Source: Mustela lutreola (lineage: Eukaryota > Chordata > Mammalia > Carnivora > Mustelidae). Taken from it: a DNA stretch of 64,000 nucleotides. The DNA is taken from positions 13,663,001 to 13,727,000 of the forward strand of contig NC_081291.1 in NCBI RefSeq assembly GCF_030435805.1, written 5' to 3'. A program made the position numbers and the translations under genes. The notes under the pieces were generated by a model that did not search any database, had not been told where the DNA came from, and was given only the letters and a program-made list of their open reading frames with translations. This document shows positions 22,640 to 33,596 of the stretch, in pieces (positions within the stretch are counted from its first letter, which is position 1; each line of letters opens with the position of its first letter).

Positions 22640-23260
22640 CATTTCTGTCCCTCCTATTGTTACTGCAGCCATGGGGTGGGGGCGACAGGGTGACAAGGGT
22701 AGGGGAAACCAGGGCAGGGACCTAGGAGGGTATGCGGGGGTTGGGGTGGAGACAGATAAAGAGAGACGGAGACTAAGAGAGAGACAGAGACTTTGAGTAA
22801 TAGAGAGTGGGAGGCAGAACAGGGCAACGGCTGGCCCTGTGAGGCGGGAGCAGGCAGTCCAGGAGGTGGTCCCACCAAGGAGTGCTATTTACTTCCATGA
22901 GCAGCTCAGGGAGCCTCAGAGCAAAGGGGGGAGGGGAGGGGGGGGTGATGTGGCGGCGCCTGGGCTTGTTCTCTGTCCCCACCTACTTACTACCTGTCCT
23001 ATGGTGTCCCTGGGGGATCAAAGCCCTCGGTCTGAGCCCTCTCGTCCTAATTCTTTCTGACACCAGATCTAACGGTGCCCTTCCTGCTCACACACCTGCC
23101 TTGGCTTCCTATTTCCCTCCAACCCCAAAACTGATTTTCAGGGGTACGGTGGTATGGCCAAGATGAAGCTACCAGAGTAAATGGATTTTACATGTTTGAC
23201 ATCCCATTTACAACCCTGAGCCCAGCCCTTTTACCCTTGGACCCCAAGAGGTCTTTTTGT
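22640..23260. other. Intergenic, no gene seen
   Basis: Unique sequence between SINEs; no exon or repeat recognised. Confidence 0.4.
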
Positions 23261-23267
23261 TTTGTTT

Positions 23268-23437
23268 TGTTTTTAAGATTTTATTTTATTTATTTGACAG
23301 AGAGAAAGACAGGAAGAGAGGGAACACAGAGGGGGAGTGAGAGAGGGAGAAGCGGACTCATCACTGAGCAGAGAGCCTGATGCAGGGATTGATCCAGCCC
23401 AAGGCAGACACTTAAGACAGCGCCACCCAGGCGCCCT
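23268..23437 (-). repeat. CAN-type SINE
   Basis: Reversed copy with a short head-side deletion. CCAAGAGGTCTT / CCAAGAGATCTT flank it as target duplication. Confidence 0.88.
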
Positions 23438-23780
23438 CCAAGAGATCTTAAGTCAGACAAAGCAGGGTCAGTCTTTTGGTCTCCAGCTGGGGCCGACTCC
23501 AAGGAGAAGCCACTTCCTGCTCACTTCTGGATTGACGCCAGAGTTGGGGGGTAGGGGTGGGGGGAGGTTTCACACAAACCCTTAACCTTTCCAGCTCTGA
23601 GCGAGACCTTAACCAGCGGCAACCGGGTGGGCAAGTTGGGGCGACCCCTGGTGGCTGTCAGGAGAACTAAGCAGTTAGACATTCCTCCCCTGGGCCTCAC
23701 TTAGTCCTTGGGAGTTGGCCCTCCAGTTCCCCCTCCAGGTGGGTCCCTCCCAGGTAAAGGCCCAGATCTGGTACCTCCAA

Positions 23781-23827
23781 GGCGGGGGGTGGGGGGTGGG
23801 GGGGTGGGGGGGGTGTAGGGGGGCGGG
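23781..23827 (+). repeat. G-rich low-complexity run
   Basis: Runs of five to eight G separated by single T or C over about 47 bases, with clear G-quadruplex potential. Confidence 0.85.
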
Positions 23828-24079
23828 TAGTGGTAGCGGGGATGTTGAACAGGACTGGATGAGGTGGGGGAAAGAGGTCCAAGGAGGCTTCCACCGCCCT
23901 CAAACACCAGCTTCTTAGGAATTTTTAGAAACAAATTTTAATTATTTTAAAGGTAATACATAAGCATGACTTAAAATGCAGACTTTACAAAAAGGTATAC
24001 AAACATGAGACAGCACCTCCACCCCACCCCCCCCAGTTCCTGCCCCGGAAGCCACAGTGACCAGTGTTTCCTTCAGAGA

Positions 24080-24620
24080 CATTTGGGTAAAAGTCTCTTC
24101 CGTCCCTGCATTTTGAAAAATGCGCACAAATGATCACTTTTCTGCTTTTTACATTAATGTTCTCAGAGAAGTTTGCTTTGGCTCCTTTGACAGTCATATG
24201 GGAATTTCCACCGTGGGGACAGATACTGTGGGGACAGATGGACACTCACGGAAACAGTCCCCAAGTGGAGGACACTGAGGTGGTTTCCAGTTTTTTGTAC
24301 TTAACGCGATGTGAAAATATATCTCATCCTTTCCGCTCCCCTTACCCTTTGCCTCTTTTTTAGAAGTAAACTTTTTATTTTGGAACAATTGTAGATTTAC
24401 AGAAAAGTTGCAGAAATAGCACAGGGGCCCTGAATAGCCCTCATCCGCCTTCTTCCATGGTTAAGCTCTTTTCCACTGTGGCTCATTCGTCAAAACTAAG
24501 AAACTAATTGCAGTACCTTAAATTAATTATACTCTGGACTGCACGTGATCTTCTTACTAAGCGGTTCTCCGTTCCAGGATCCAACCCAGGGTTCTGCATT
24601 GCATTTGGTCCATTATTTTC
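24080..24620 (+). mobile_element. Ancient L1M-type 3' UTR fragment
   Basis: 'ttttattttggaacaattgtagatttacag', 'gttgcagaaatagcacag', 'tcgtcaaaactaagaaact' and 'tccaggatccaacccagg' follow the order of a common old L1 3' UTR. The first part (24080-24350) is less certain. Element sense strand is uncertain. Confidence 0.6.
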
Positions 24621-24639
24621 TTTTGTTTTCTTTCTTTCT

Positions 24640-25290
24640 TTTTAAAAAATATGTTATTTATTTATTTGACAGAGAGCAAGAGAAAGCACAAGCAGGGGGA
24701 GCAGCAGAGGGAGAGGGAGAAGCAGGCTCCCCGCAGAGCAGGGAGCCCAATGCGAGGCTCCATCCCAGGACCCTCAGATCATGACCTGAGCTGAAAGCAG
24801 ATGTTTAACCAACTGAGCCACTCAGGAGCCCCATCTTTTTTTTTTTTTTTTTTTTTAATGTATTTGAGAGAGAGAGCGTGCAAGAGAGAGCAAAAGCAGG
24901 CAGAGGGAGAGAGAGAAGCAAGCTCCCCACAGAGCAGGGAGCCTGGATGCGAGCTGGATTCCAGCTGAAGGCGGCCGCTTAACCAACTGAGCCATCCAGG
25001 TGCCCCTCTTCCCCCCCCCCACAATTTTATTTATTTATTTCAGAGAGAGAGCAGGGGGAGGAGCAGAGGGAGAGGGACAAGCAGACTGTGCTGAGTGGGG
25101 CTCAATCTCAGGACCCCGAGATCATGACCTGAATTGAAATCAAGAGTTGGGTGCTTAATGAGCCACCCACCAACTTCTAATTATTTAGTTTTATGTAGGC
25201 TTCACCCCACCCCCCCGCAAGTGGATCTTGAAATTGCCACCTTGAGATCAAGAGCGGCATGCTCTATGGACTGAGCCAGCCAGGCATCCC
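24640..25290 (-). repeat. Cluster of four reversed CAN-type SINEs
   Basis: Copies at 24640-24831, 24836-25006, 25021-25170 and a head-only piece at 25190-25290. They interrupt the flanking L1-like sequence. Confidence 0.82.
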
Positions 25291-25650
25291 TGGTCCATCA
25301 TTTTGTACACATGTAAATATGGTTGTAGGAAAATTCTAGAAGGGGAATTGATGAAGCAAAGGATATATGCACTTTCAATTTTCTAGAAAATTGGCCTTCC
25401 AAGTGGTCGTACCAAGGAGCAGTCTCACCAGCACCCTGTGGGATTACTTGTTTCCCCACGGTATTGCCAGCACAGCATACATTGTGATTTGTCTTTGTTT
25501 TTATCTTGGCCAGACTCATGGGTACAAAGTAGTACCACATTGCTTCAATTTGCATTTCTTTTTGAGGAGTGAGGTTGGGCAATTTTTTTTCTTATATTTC
25601 TATGAATTGACTGTCTATATTCATTGCCCATTTTTTTCTACCAAACTGTT
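25291..25650 (+). mobile_element. Ancient L1-like 3' region
   Basis: 'gtaggaaaattctagaaggggaattgatg', 'aattggccttccaagtggtcgtacc' and 'agtctcaccagcacc' match the old L1 3' region in order. Confidence 0.5.
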
Positions 25651-25655
25651 TTTGT

Positions 25656-25846
25656 TTTTAAAGATTTTATTTATTTATTTGACAGAGAGAGAGAGATCAC
25701 AAGTAGGTAGAGAGGCAGGCAGAGAGAGAAGGGGAAGCAGGCTCCCTGCCAAGCAGAGAGCCCAATTTGGGGCTTGATCCTAGGACCTGGGATCATGACC
25801 TGAGCCAAAGGCAGAGGCTTAACCTGCTGAGCCACTCAGGCGCCCC
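25656..25846 (-). repeat. CAN-type SINE
   Basis: Reversed full-length copy. Its head end is part of a fold-back with the next ten bases. Confidence 0.93.
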
Positions 25847-25869
25847 TCGCGCCTGAGTAATAATTTTTT

Positions 25870-26850
25870 TGAAATTTTTTTCAAAAAATTTTTTTCGCCT
25901 TAATATTTTTGAAAAATTAATTTATAAGAACTCCTTAGTAATAAGGAAATTAATTTATTCCTGGGTATAAATATCTATATGAAATAAATCTAGGAAAGTT
26001 TCGGTTAATTCTTTTGGGTTTTCTGTATATAAAATCATACTACCAGAAGATCATAACATTAGGCTGAATTGTTTATGAGGCTTTCCTGCACAAAATGCCA
26101 ACTTAAAACTAATCTTATAGAATAACACACAAACCCAGACTTGGATTCCAAAAAATGACTGTCCAGGCCTCTAAAAAATGCCAGTGTTATGAAAGGCAAA
26201 GACCGCCTGAGAAATGTTCCAGATTAAAAAAGATGAAAGACTTGACAAATACAATGTGTGAGCCGGGATATTCTTTTGTTATAAAAGATGTCATGAGAAC
26301 AGTTGGCAAAGTCTGATTAAAGTCTATAGATGAGGGCGCCTGGGTGGCTCAGTGGTTAAGCCGCTGCCTTCGGCTCAGGTCATGATCTCAGGGTCCTGGG
26401 ATCGAGTTCCGCATCGGGCTCTCTGCTCAGCAGGGAGCCTGCTTCCCTCTCTCTCTCTGCCTGCCTCTCCATCTACTTGTGATTTCTCTCTGTCAAATAA
26501 ATAAATAAAATCTTTAAAAAAAAATAAAGTCTGTAGATGAGATAATAGTGTTTTATCAATCAATGTCCACTTTCCAATGTTCATGATTATACTGTGATTA
26601 TGTAGGAGAATGCCCTTGTTTTTAGGAAATGCATACTCACGTGCTATGCGTAACAAGACATCATTTCAGCAAGTTTTTCATAAAAGGTTCAGAGAAAGAG
26701 AGAGAGAAAGAATAAAGCAAAGGAGGTAACATTTGTGGACTCTGGGGGAAGAGTGTCCAGGAATTCTTTGTACTAATCTTCCAACTTTTCTGTAAATCTG
26801 AAGTTATGTCAAATATAAGTTAAAAGATAAAATCAATGTGAAATTGAGCC
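25870..26850 (+). mobile_element. L1M-type 3' end split by a SINE
   Basis: From about 26120, 'aagacttgacaaatacaatgtgtga', 'acagttggcaaagtctgattaa', 'gagaatgcccttgtttttaggaaatgca' and 'ttctttgtactaatcttcc' follow an old L1 3' UTR to its A-rich end. A plus-strand SINE at 26334-26527 splits it, with AAAGTCTATAGATGA / AAAGTCTGTAGATGA on both sides. 25870-26120 is AT-rich and unassigned. Confidence 0.65.
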
Positions 26851-27480
26851 ATATGAAATTGTTGGGATTTCTATTATTTTTGACCTACATAAACAATGCT
26901 TACATATGATCCAAACTATAAATTCCCTACTGCTTTCCTAATATTCATACCTCTTCTTTCTTTTCTTTCCTTGTCTAAGTGCATAGGCTAGTACCTCCAG
27001 AACAATATTAAATACTTGACAGTGGTCATCCGTACCTTGGCCCTCATTTTGAGAGGGCCATTTTCAGAACTTTTCTTATTGATCCATTAGTGTGGTGAAT
27101 TTTATTAGCAGACTTGTGAATTTTGAGCAATCCCTGCATCTCAGACCTAAGTCCCCTTTGTTGTGATGTATTTTTAAAATGTGTTGCTTAATTCTTTTTG
27201 CTAAAATTTCATTTGGGAATTTCATACCCTCCTCAAAGGAAGAGGACTCTGTAGTTTTCCCGTCATGCCATCTTGGTCAGTTTTTGTTGTCAAAGATAGG
27301 CTGGCTTGCTACACATGATTCCAAACACTCAATTTACAGACAAGGTAAACTGAGGCCCACAAGGGAGACGTGACCCTTCCAGGTCACTCTTGAGCCAGGG
27401 CTGGACCCTAAGTCTTCATGTCTGTGGGATGAATCAATGCTGTCGTTAGAAGGGGCTTAAGTCCCAAAACACTTATCTCA
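26850..27480. other. Flank 3' of CCDC194, AT-rich old repeat sequence
   Basis: AT-rich and probably old L1. A MIR-like stretch occurs at 27320-27420 ('aggtaaactgaggcccacaagg'). No canonical minus-strand poly(A) signal for CCDC194 was seen. Confidence 0.4.
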
Positions 27481-27713
27481 TTGTGTTAGCAAATGGGCCT
27501 CAGTTCCCCGCCTGTAAAATAAACACTAGATGGTTGGAGAGAGAGGGTGGAGTCTCCTTTCTGTAGTTTCCGTTCAGAGTGGTTCCTGAATCTAAAGCTG
27601 AGCGTTGATGGGTGTCGACGGAGCATCTTATCCAGCGGGGGCACCTCTCTACATGTTCCAGCCACAGTGTGCACCCTCCTGGCCTCAGAGCCCTCCTCCT
27701 GCTGGGGGCCGAC

Positions 27714-30366
27714 TCACCCTCGTGCGCGCCGCGCTGGCCTCCGGCAGCCCCCAGAGGGTCCTGGGCGAGAGCGCGAACGGGGGCTGGGTCGGGGTCGTGA
27801 CACGGAGCGGGATCGGGGTTGCGGCACTTTGCGCTGGGGGCCCAACTCGGCTTCCAGGGCTTTCCTGACAAACGTGGGGAGAAGCCCCTCAGTCCCCTCC
27901 TCCATCCCCCTCTCCCCTCCCCCTCAGTACTCTTCCATCTTTCCTGAGAACCCCACTCCCCAGGATCCCCTGTCCTTTCTTACCCCCAGCCATTCCTGGG
28001 ACCCCTCCCCAGCGACTCCCAGCGCCTTTCCAGGAGCTCCACCTCCAGATCCCGTCCTCTCTCTCAATACCTTTTCCTTACATCCTTTCCCGCTCTTTGC
28101 CCTTCCCCAAGGCCCTCCATGTAAGTCCGACCCCAGGGACAAATGTCTCCAGAGTGCCGGCCCCCACAAGGAGATCCTCGCCCCCAGAGAACCTACATCC
28201 TTCTCCACCCCTAGGTTCCAACTCTAGGATCGCCTCTTTGACGGTCTCATCGCTCAACTCCCCAAGGCCCCGCCCACACTGCCCCACCCCTTCTCCATCC
28301 CCAGGCCCCGCCCCGGTCCCCGCCCTTCACTCACGCGCGTTCGCGCAGCGTCGCTTCCCGGGCTGCGCAAGCTTCGGCTTCGGCCTCGGCCGCGCGTGCG
28401 CGTTGCTGTGCCTCGTCTAGCCTCCGCGCAGACTCCATGGCTGCCGCCTCCCAGCGTGCGAGGGCTTCTGCGGGAGCGGGGAGCGGGGTCAGCTCCGAGA
28501 CCTCGAGACCTCGCCCCTGCCCAGCTAACGCAGTCGCTCGAGTTTACAGACTGCATACTATTTGCAGCTTTGCCTTATTTGAATTAAAATTGTGTGCTGT
28601 TTGCAAGACCTTTACGTGTCATTGGCAGAGATTTTCGTAGGTTTGTATCGCTTTCTGGAGTCATTCATGGTGTTTGCCTATTTTGTTGTATTTGCGTTGT
28701 TTGTGTGACACTTGCGTGGTCTTTTGAGTGTTATGTGCGTATGTTACATAACTTTTCGCGTTTATTGGCATGTCCTTTACATTACTTTTGCACCCATGCG
28801 TGTCATTTGCGTAACCAGGAACCTTTTAGGCTCCTCCCACCCCAGGTCTGGTACCGTCTTATGCCCCAACGCACCTGTGAGTGCCCCGTTCTCAGCCCCC
28901 ATCTGGGTCCCCTGTGCCTTGGCCTCTTCAATCTCAGTCTTCAGGGTCATCAGTTGGGTTTGAAGCCGGCTCTGAGGAGCGGAGAAGTGAGGAGTGTAGA
29001 GAGGTGGGAAGCGGCGGGGAGAGAAGAAGTGAAGTCTCCCCTCTTTCCCTTAACTTTATTTGGAAATGTCCTTTGGGAGTCCTGTGGCTGGAAAACACAC
29101 AAGTGGCCTGCCATACCCAGCGGTGACTGCTGCTCTGTCCAGGTCCACTGCCCCCTACTCCAAGCCACCGGATGTGGAAACGGTTTAGCTCTGCGGTCAG
29201 ACTGCGGTTCCAATTCCAGCTACGTCTATACTCACTGACTAGGGTTTCAGACCAATACAGGCCAGTTTGGTGGTTGGCAATGGTTGGGTTTCTGGAGTAT
29301 GCTCCCTCCGCTATGGGAGACATGGTTCAAAACAATGGGCCTGGCCTCAGAATATCTCCCACGGAAGGGCAGAGTCAGAATTTGAACCCAGAGCAGGCTA
29401 CTCTTAACCTCAGTGGCCTCAGGCCCTTCTCTTAGGCAGGCAGGTAAAGGGTAGAGGTCTGTTTTGGCTCTAGAATTCACACCGCTCAGTCCCTGCTGGG
29501 CCTGGTACACAGAAATAGAGAACAGTCATTAAAGGAAAGATTGGGACTTTCAGGATGGTTCTTTTGCAAGGCCCAGGGCTGGGAAGGGTTAAGAAAGAGT
29601 TTGAAGGAGTGGCCAGAGGAAAAGGGAGGACCTGGCCAGTACCTCCCCCAAGAGGCCAACTTTAGCCTCCTAATTACAGGTGACGTGAATGTCCCTCTCT
29701 CAAAATAGGGCCCCTGGACACTGGCTGGGGGAGGTTGAGTGGGCACCCTAAGGAGAGGGTTAGCACGGGGCCTCCCCAGGTGAGTTCAGGGGTCTGGGGC
29801 TTCCCTAAGAATCACCAGCTATTACGCAAAGAGAACCGTGGGGACCTTCTTGGTCAGAAGGTAGACTCCAGGGGGAATTGGTATTGTGGATTTGGAAGGG
29901 ACTATGGTGCTATTGTCATTTGCCCCCCTCAGTTGAAGAATTAGGGAAACCAATGCACTGGTGGGGTTGGGCAGCCCTGGGGATGTGAGTGCATGCCCTC
30001 TCCCAATTCTGGATTCCCCAGCCCACCATCCTGCCCACCAACCTGACGGCCCTGACAGGCCCTTAGTGCCTCCTCCAGCTCCCGTCCGACTCCGTTGGCC
30101 TGGTCCAGCTGTCTGGCCAGAGCCTCCTTGTGCTGGGTAGCCTCTGCCAGCCGTCGCCGCAGTTCTTCGAGCTCAGGCGCCAGGTCCTCGGAGGGCGCCG
30201 TGGCATTGGCCCCTGGCTCTGGGCAGCGAGGTCCCCGGGAGGTCGAGGAGGCCAGGTTCCAGGCCAGCAGGGCCGCCCCAGCTGCTGCCGCCGCCAGGAA
30301 CACCGCAGCCCCACATAGGGCTAGCACCCTCCACGCGCGTCCCGGCTCTGGCCCCAGCTCGGCCAT
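27714..30366 (-). CDS. CCDC194: CCDC194, coiled-coil domain-containing protein 194 (four coding exons, 234 aa)
   Basis: Function is unknown. Exons, in minus order, are 30043-30366, 28875-28971, 28335-28467 and 27714-27864. They total 705 nt with phases 0, 1 and 2, all GT/AG. The start MAELGPEPGRAWRVLALCG and the position between PLVAP and BST2 match the human gene as I remember it. Residues 1-13 hold two arginines, and residues 14-36 form an alanine-rich membrane segment, so N-inside/C-outside (type II) topology is likely. A sequon at N54 fits a lumenal C-terminus. Residues about 62-195 form a coiled coil with cysteines at 48, 104 and 174. The tail (196-234) is rich in Arg, Ser and Pro and has a fourth cysteine at 225. 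An in-frame ATG 17 codons upstream overlaps a TATA-like sequence and was not used. No canonical poly(A) signal was found downstream. Exons 3 and 4 are CpG-rich. Confidence 0.88.
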
Positions 30367-30425
30367 GCCGCCGTCCACAGCTCTGGCTCCAGACAGCCAC
30401 GAGTATTTAATTGGCACCTTGGGGC
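30367..30425 (-). promoter_or_regulatory. Possible CCDC194 core promoter
   Basis: The minus strand reads TTAAATA at 30404-30410, only about 40 nt before the CCDC194 start codon. If it works as a TATA box, the 5' UTR would be about ten bases long. Other start sites are possible. Confidence 0.3.
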
Positions 30426-30964
30426 GCCAGGGACACCCACGGCTCCGCCCCGCCCACCGTGGCTTCCCGAGTCTGTTGGGAGGGGCTGGACCCCCGCCAG
30501 AGGCCAGCCTAGGCTACATGAGGCCAGGACAGGATTTGGGGGGAGGGAGGTCCTTGGTTCCACTCCTGCCTCTGCACCCCATGTGCTGTCCTCCTAGCCT
30601 CAGGGTCTCCCCGACTGTGAAGTGGGGTTGGTCGGATTTCCTGCCCCAGTCGGCCGAGTGGGAACCATGTGAGCACACCTTCGCAAAGCACCCATCTGCC
30701 TTGGGGGTACTCGCCAAGGCTCCCCATTGTGTTCATGGAAAAACTGAGGCTACAAGACAGGAGGCTACCGACCGACTGAGGTCGACCTGGCTATGGCTGT
30801 CACCGCTTCCTGTGACTGGCTGTGAGGGTCAGGGGGGCAGACGCGGGAGGGAATCGGTCCCGTCTCCCTGCCCGTTCTCCACTAGGCCGCCAGGGGGCGA
30901 GCTTACATCGCGAATCAGATCCAGGTCAGTCTCCAGCGCGCGATTTCCCGCAGCTCGGAAATGA

Positions 30965-31207
30965 ATCTCCCCCTCCCCCCTCCTCCTCCTCCTGCGCTTC
31001 CTCCTCCCACCCTCCCCTTCCTCTCCCTTCCCCTCCCCCTTCCTTTCCCCCTTCCCTTCCTCATCCTCCTCTTTTCGTCTTCTCCGGGCCCTCCTCCATT
31101 TCCTTCTCCCCTTCTTCCCCTCTTCCTTCTTCCTACTTCTTCCCTCTTCTTTTCCTTCCCTTCTGTCCCCTCTCCCCCTACTTCCCCTTCCTCTTCCTCT
31201 TTCCCTT
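30965..31207 (+). repeat. Polypyrimidine tract of about 240 bases
   Basis: Almost pure C and T on the plus strand, in (CTC)n and (CCTT)n variants with few purines. It directly precedes the LTR at about 31215. It is a candidate for triplex-forming DNA. Confidence 0.85.
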
Positions 31208-31729
31208 GCGTTAGGGTGACTCCTTGCTGGCCGCAAAGAATTGCACAAAGAGTAGAGCAACAAGCAGGACAGAGTTCATTCATGCTCCAAGGTGGGAGAG
31301 GAGCCCGACATTAAGAGAGATGTCCTCCCAAATTTCTGTCAAACTGGGCCTTTTAGGGGCTTTTGAGGACGTGAGAGGGTTGCAGCTGTGCCCTTGGGGG
31401 TGTGTGAGGAGGGTGTCGACGCTTGGACCCATAGAGCAGAAGGTGACAAGTTTCTGGGGGCTGTGTGTGTGGAGGGGGCCGGGCTCTGGGCAGGCTTGTC
31501 TGGGATGTGGGTTTGGTCTTGCTAGAGGAGAATGTGTTTGGGTGATGTAGTGGTGGTTTGTTTTCCGGGAATGAGGGGCCCCCTGGAAAGACAGGGCCAG
31601 TTACAGACACCTGTGAGTTGTATCTGTAAGCTTGGCTGGGGAGGGGGCTTTGAGTAAGACTTTGATTCCCTCCTCTCTTTATTTGAAATTATTCTTGATT
31701 TGGGAAAATGGAAGGTCATTCTTCTTCTT

Positions 31730-32121
31730 TTATTTTTAAAGATTTTATGATTTTATTTGTTTATTTGACAGAGAGCACAAGCAAGGGGAGAGGCAGAGAG
31801 AGACAAGAAGCAGGCTCCCTGCAAAGCAGGGGAAGCCCAACATGGGACTTGATCCCAGGACCCCGGAATCATGACCTGATTCAACCAAGTGAGCCACCCA
31901 GGCATCCCAGAAAGTTATTATTATTTTTTTAAGATTTTATTTATTTATTTGACAGACAGTAGTAGGCAAGTAGGCAGAGAGGCAGGCAGAGAGAGAGAGA
32001 GAGGAGGAAGCAGGCTCTCTGCTGAGCAAAGAGCCTGATGTGGGGCTTGATTCCAGGACTCTGGGATCATGACCTGAGTCGAAGGCAGAGGCTTTAACCC
32101 ACTGAGCCACCTAGGCGCCCC
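31730..32121 (-). repeat. Two reversed CAN-type SINEs in the provirus
   Basis: Copies at 31730-31909 and 31921-32121. AGAAGGTCATTCTTCT / GGAAGGTCATTCTTCT surround the pair. Confidence 0.88.
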
Positions 32122-32606
32122 CAGAAGGTCATTCTTCTGCAGCTACTTCCACTGAGCAGGGGCACAGAGCTGTCCCTACCCAGAGGCAAGAGGGACCAGA
32201 GTAAGAGAGACATCAGTAGGGTCTTGCTCTCTGAGCACGGGGCCTGAGTGTGAGCTTCTGAGGCCTCAGCTACGAAGGGTTGAGATTCCATCCTGGATAG
32301 AGATTTGATATTTTAAAATGCATGATCCCCAAAATAAGGGCCAGTCATATAACCGCCGAAGGTCCTGGGAATGGAATGAGCCATGAGAACCAAGACCAGA
32401 TGTCTAGTTTCCAGGAGAATTAGTTCCCCTCCCCGCCCCCAGTTTTTCTATTGTTCCTCATTGTCCCTAGCTGAGTTGATAATTTTATCAGGGCTGTCTG
32501 AGACCAGACCCAACTTGTTTACATAGAAGCAGCATTCTTCCACAGTAAGGCACCGGTATGCCCCTGATAAGCAGTCTGTTGGTCTAAAGTCAGAGGACTT
32601 TGTTTT

Positions 32607-32803
32607 ATTTTTATTTATTTATATATATTTTTATTTATTTGACACAGAGAGAGAGTATATGCAGGAAGAGGTGCAGAGGGAGAGGGAGGAACAGGCCCCC
32701 CACTGAGCTGGGAGCTCATGCAGGGCTGGATCCCAGGGCCCCGGGATCATGACCTGAGCTGAAGGAAGGCAGTTGCAGAACCACCTGAGTCACCCAGGCA
32801 CCC
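32607..32803 (-). repeat. CAN-type SINE
   Basis: Diverged reversed copy in retroviral sequence. Confidence 0.82.
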
Positions 32804-32809
32804 TGAAGT

Positions 32810-33390
32810 GAGGATTTTGAAGACCTTCTCTGCTCCTGCCCTTCGGAACTATTTGTTACTTAAACTATAACCCCTGGAGGATTTTACTAGTTACCAAGCA
32901 CATTTAGAGACGGCCTTAAGAAAAACATAGATTGGCAGCAGGTCTTTGGGGAGAAAGACGATACATGACCGTGAAGCTGGGCAGCTGGGGATGCTCGGCT
33001 GGTTCAGGGCGGAACGCCGCCCCTTCACAGAAGCCTGGCAGCGGGCAGCCCGGAACGCCGGTCAGCTCAGGGTGGAACGGAACACCGCCTGCTTCCCTTT
33101 CCCATTATCGCTCCTTTCTCTTCCCAGAAGCGCCCATTGTTAGATGAGTCCTTTGAATGTGCTTGCTGAACTATAAACTTTATCCTACTTCTTGCTTGTC
33201 CACAAGACACGTGACTGATGTTTGACCATCATCGGTCCTTCTGTTGGCTCTTGTTTCTATCTAATAAAAGTGAGACTGTGGAGTTGCTCGTGGCAGCAGT
33301 CTTTTCGACTGTTGTCCCCTGCTCCCCAATCTCTTGCAGCTGACTTGTTTGTGCCTCATTCTTCTCCCGTTTGCCGACTGGAAGCGGCAC
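32810..33390 (+). mobile_element. LTR-like block of another ERV family (fossil)
   Basis: The block has a promoter-like region with imperfect GGCGGAACGCCGCC/CCCGGAACGCCGG repeats (33007-33085). These are followed by AATAAAAG (33263) and a GT-rich U5-like stretch (33270-33370). This layout suggests an LTR on the plus strand, opposite to the surrounding provirus. The left end is unclear and the family is not assigned. Confidence 0.45.
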
Positions 33391-33596
33391 CAGGGAATCA
33401 GTCGGCTTCTGTGTTGCTGGGAGTGTGGAAGCGAAATTGGCTACTTGTTGACTCAAGGGAAGAGAAGGTCCCCATGTAAGGATAGGATGAGTTATTCCTC
33501 CCTGTGCCTAACCCAGTTCCCGGAAGGATGCCAAGGATGATGAGGGTAGAGGTTGGCTCAGTTCTGTGCGGGTGGGACACAGAAAGCCTGGGTTTC

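Noticed and set aside
28594-29238. Plus-strand open frame of 214 codons in CCDC194 intron 2 and exon 2
   Set aside because: It runs antisense through a verified exon and has no domain; its composition is that of intronic T/G-rich sequence.
29941-30417. A second BST2 copy
   Set aside because: The protein has the same layout as tetherin (short tail, membrane segment, coiled coil), but its sequence and the later exons match CCDC194. It lacks the tetherin cysteine/sequon pattern and the GPI signal.
30367-30417. 17-residue extension of CCDC194 (MPIKYSWLSG...)
   Set aside because: It overlaps a TATA-like box and is not part of the protein as remembered from human.
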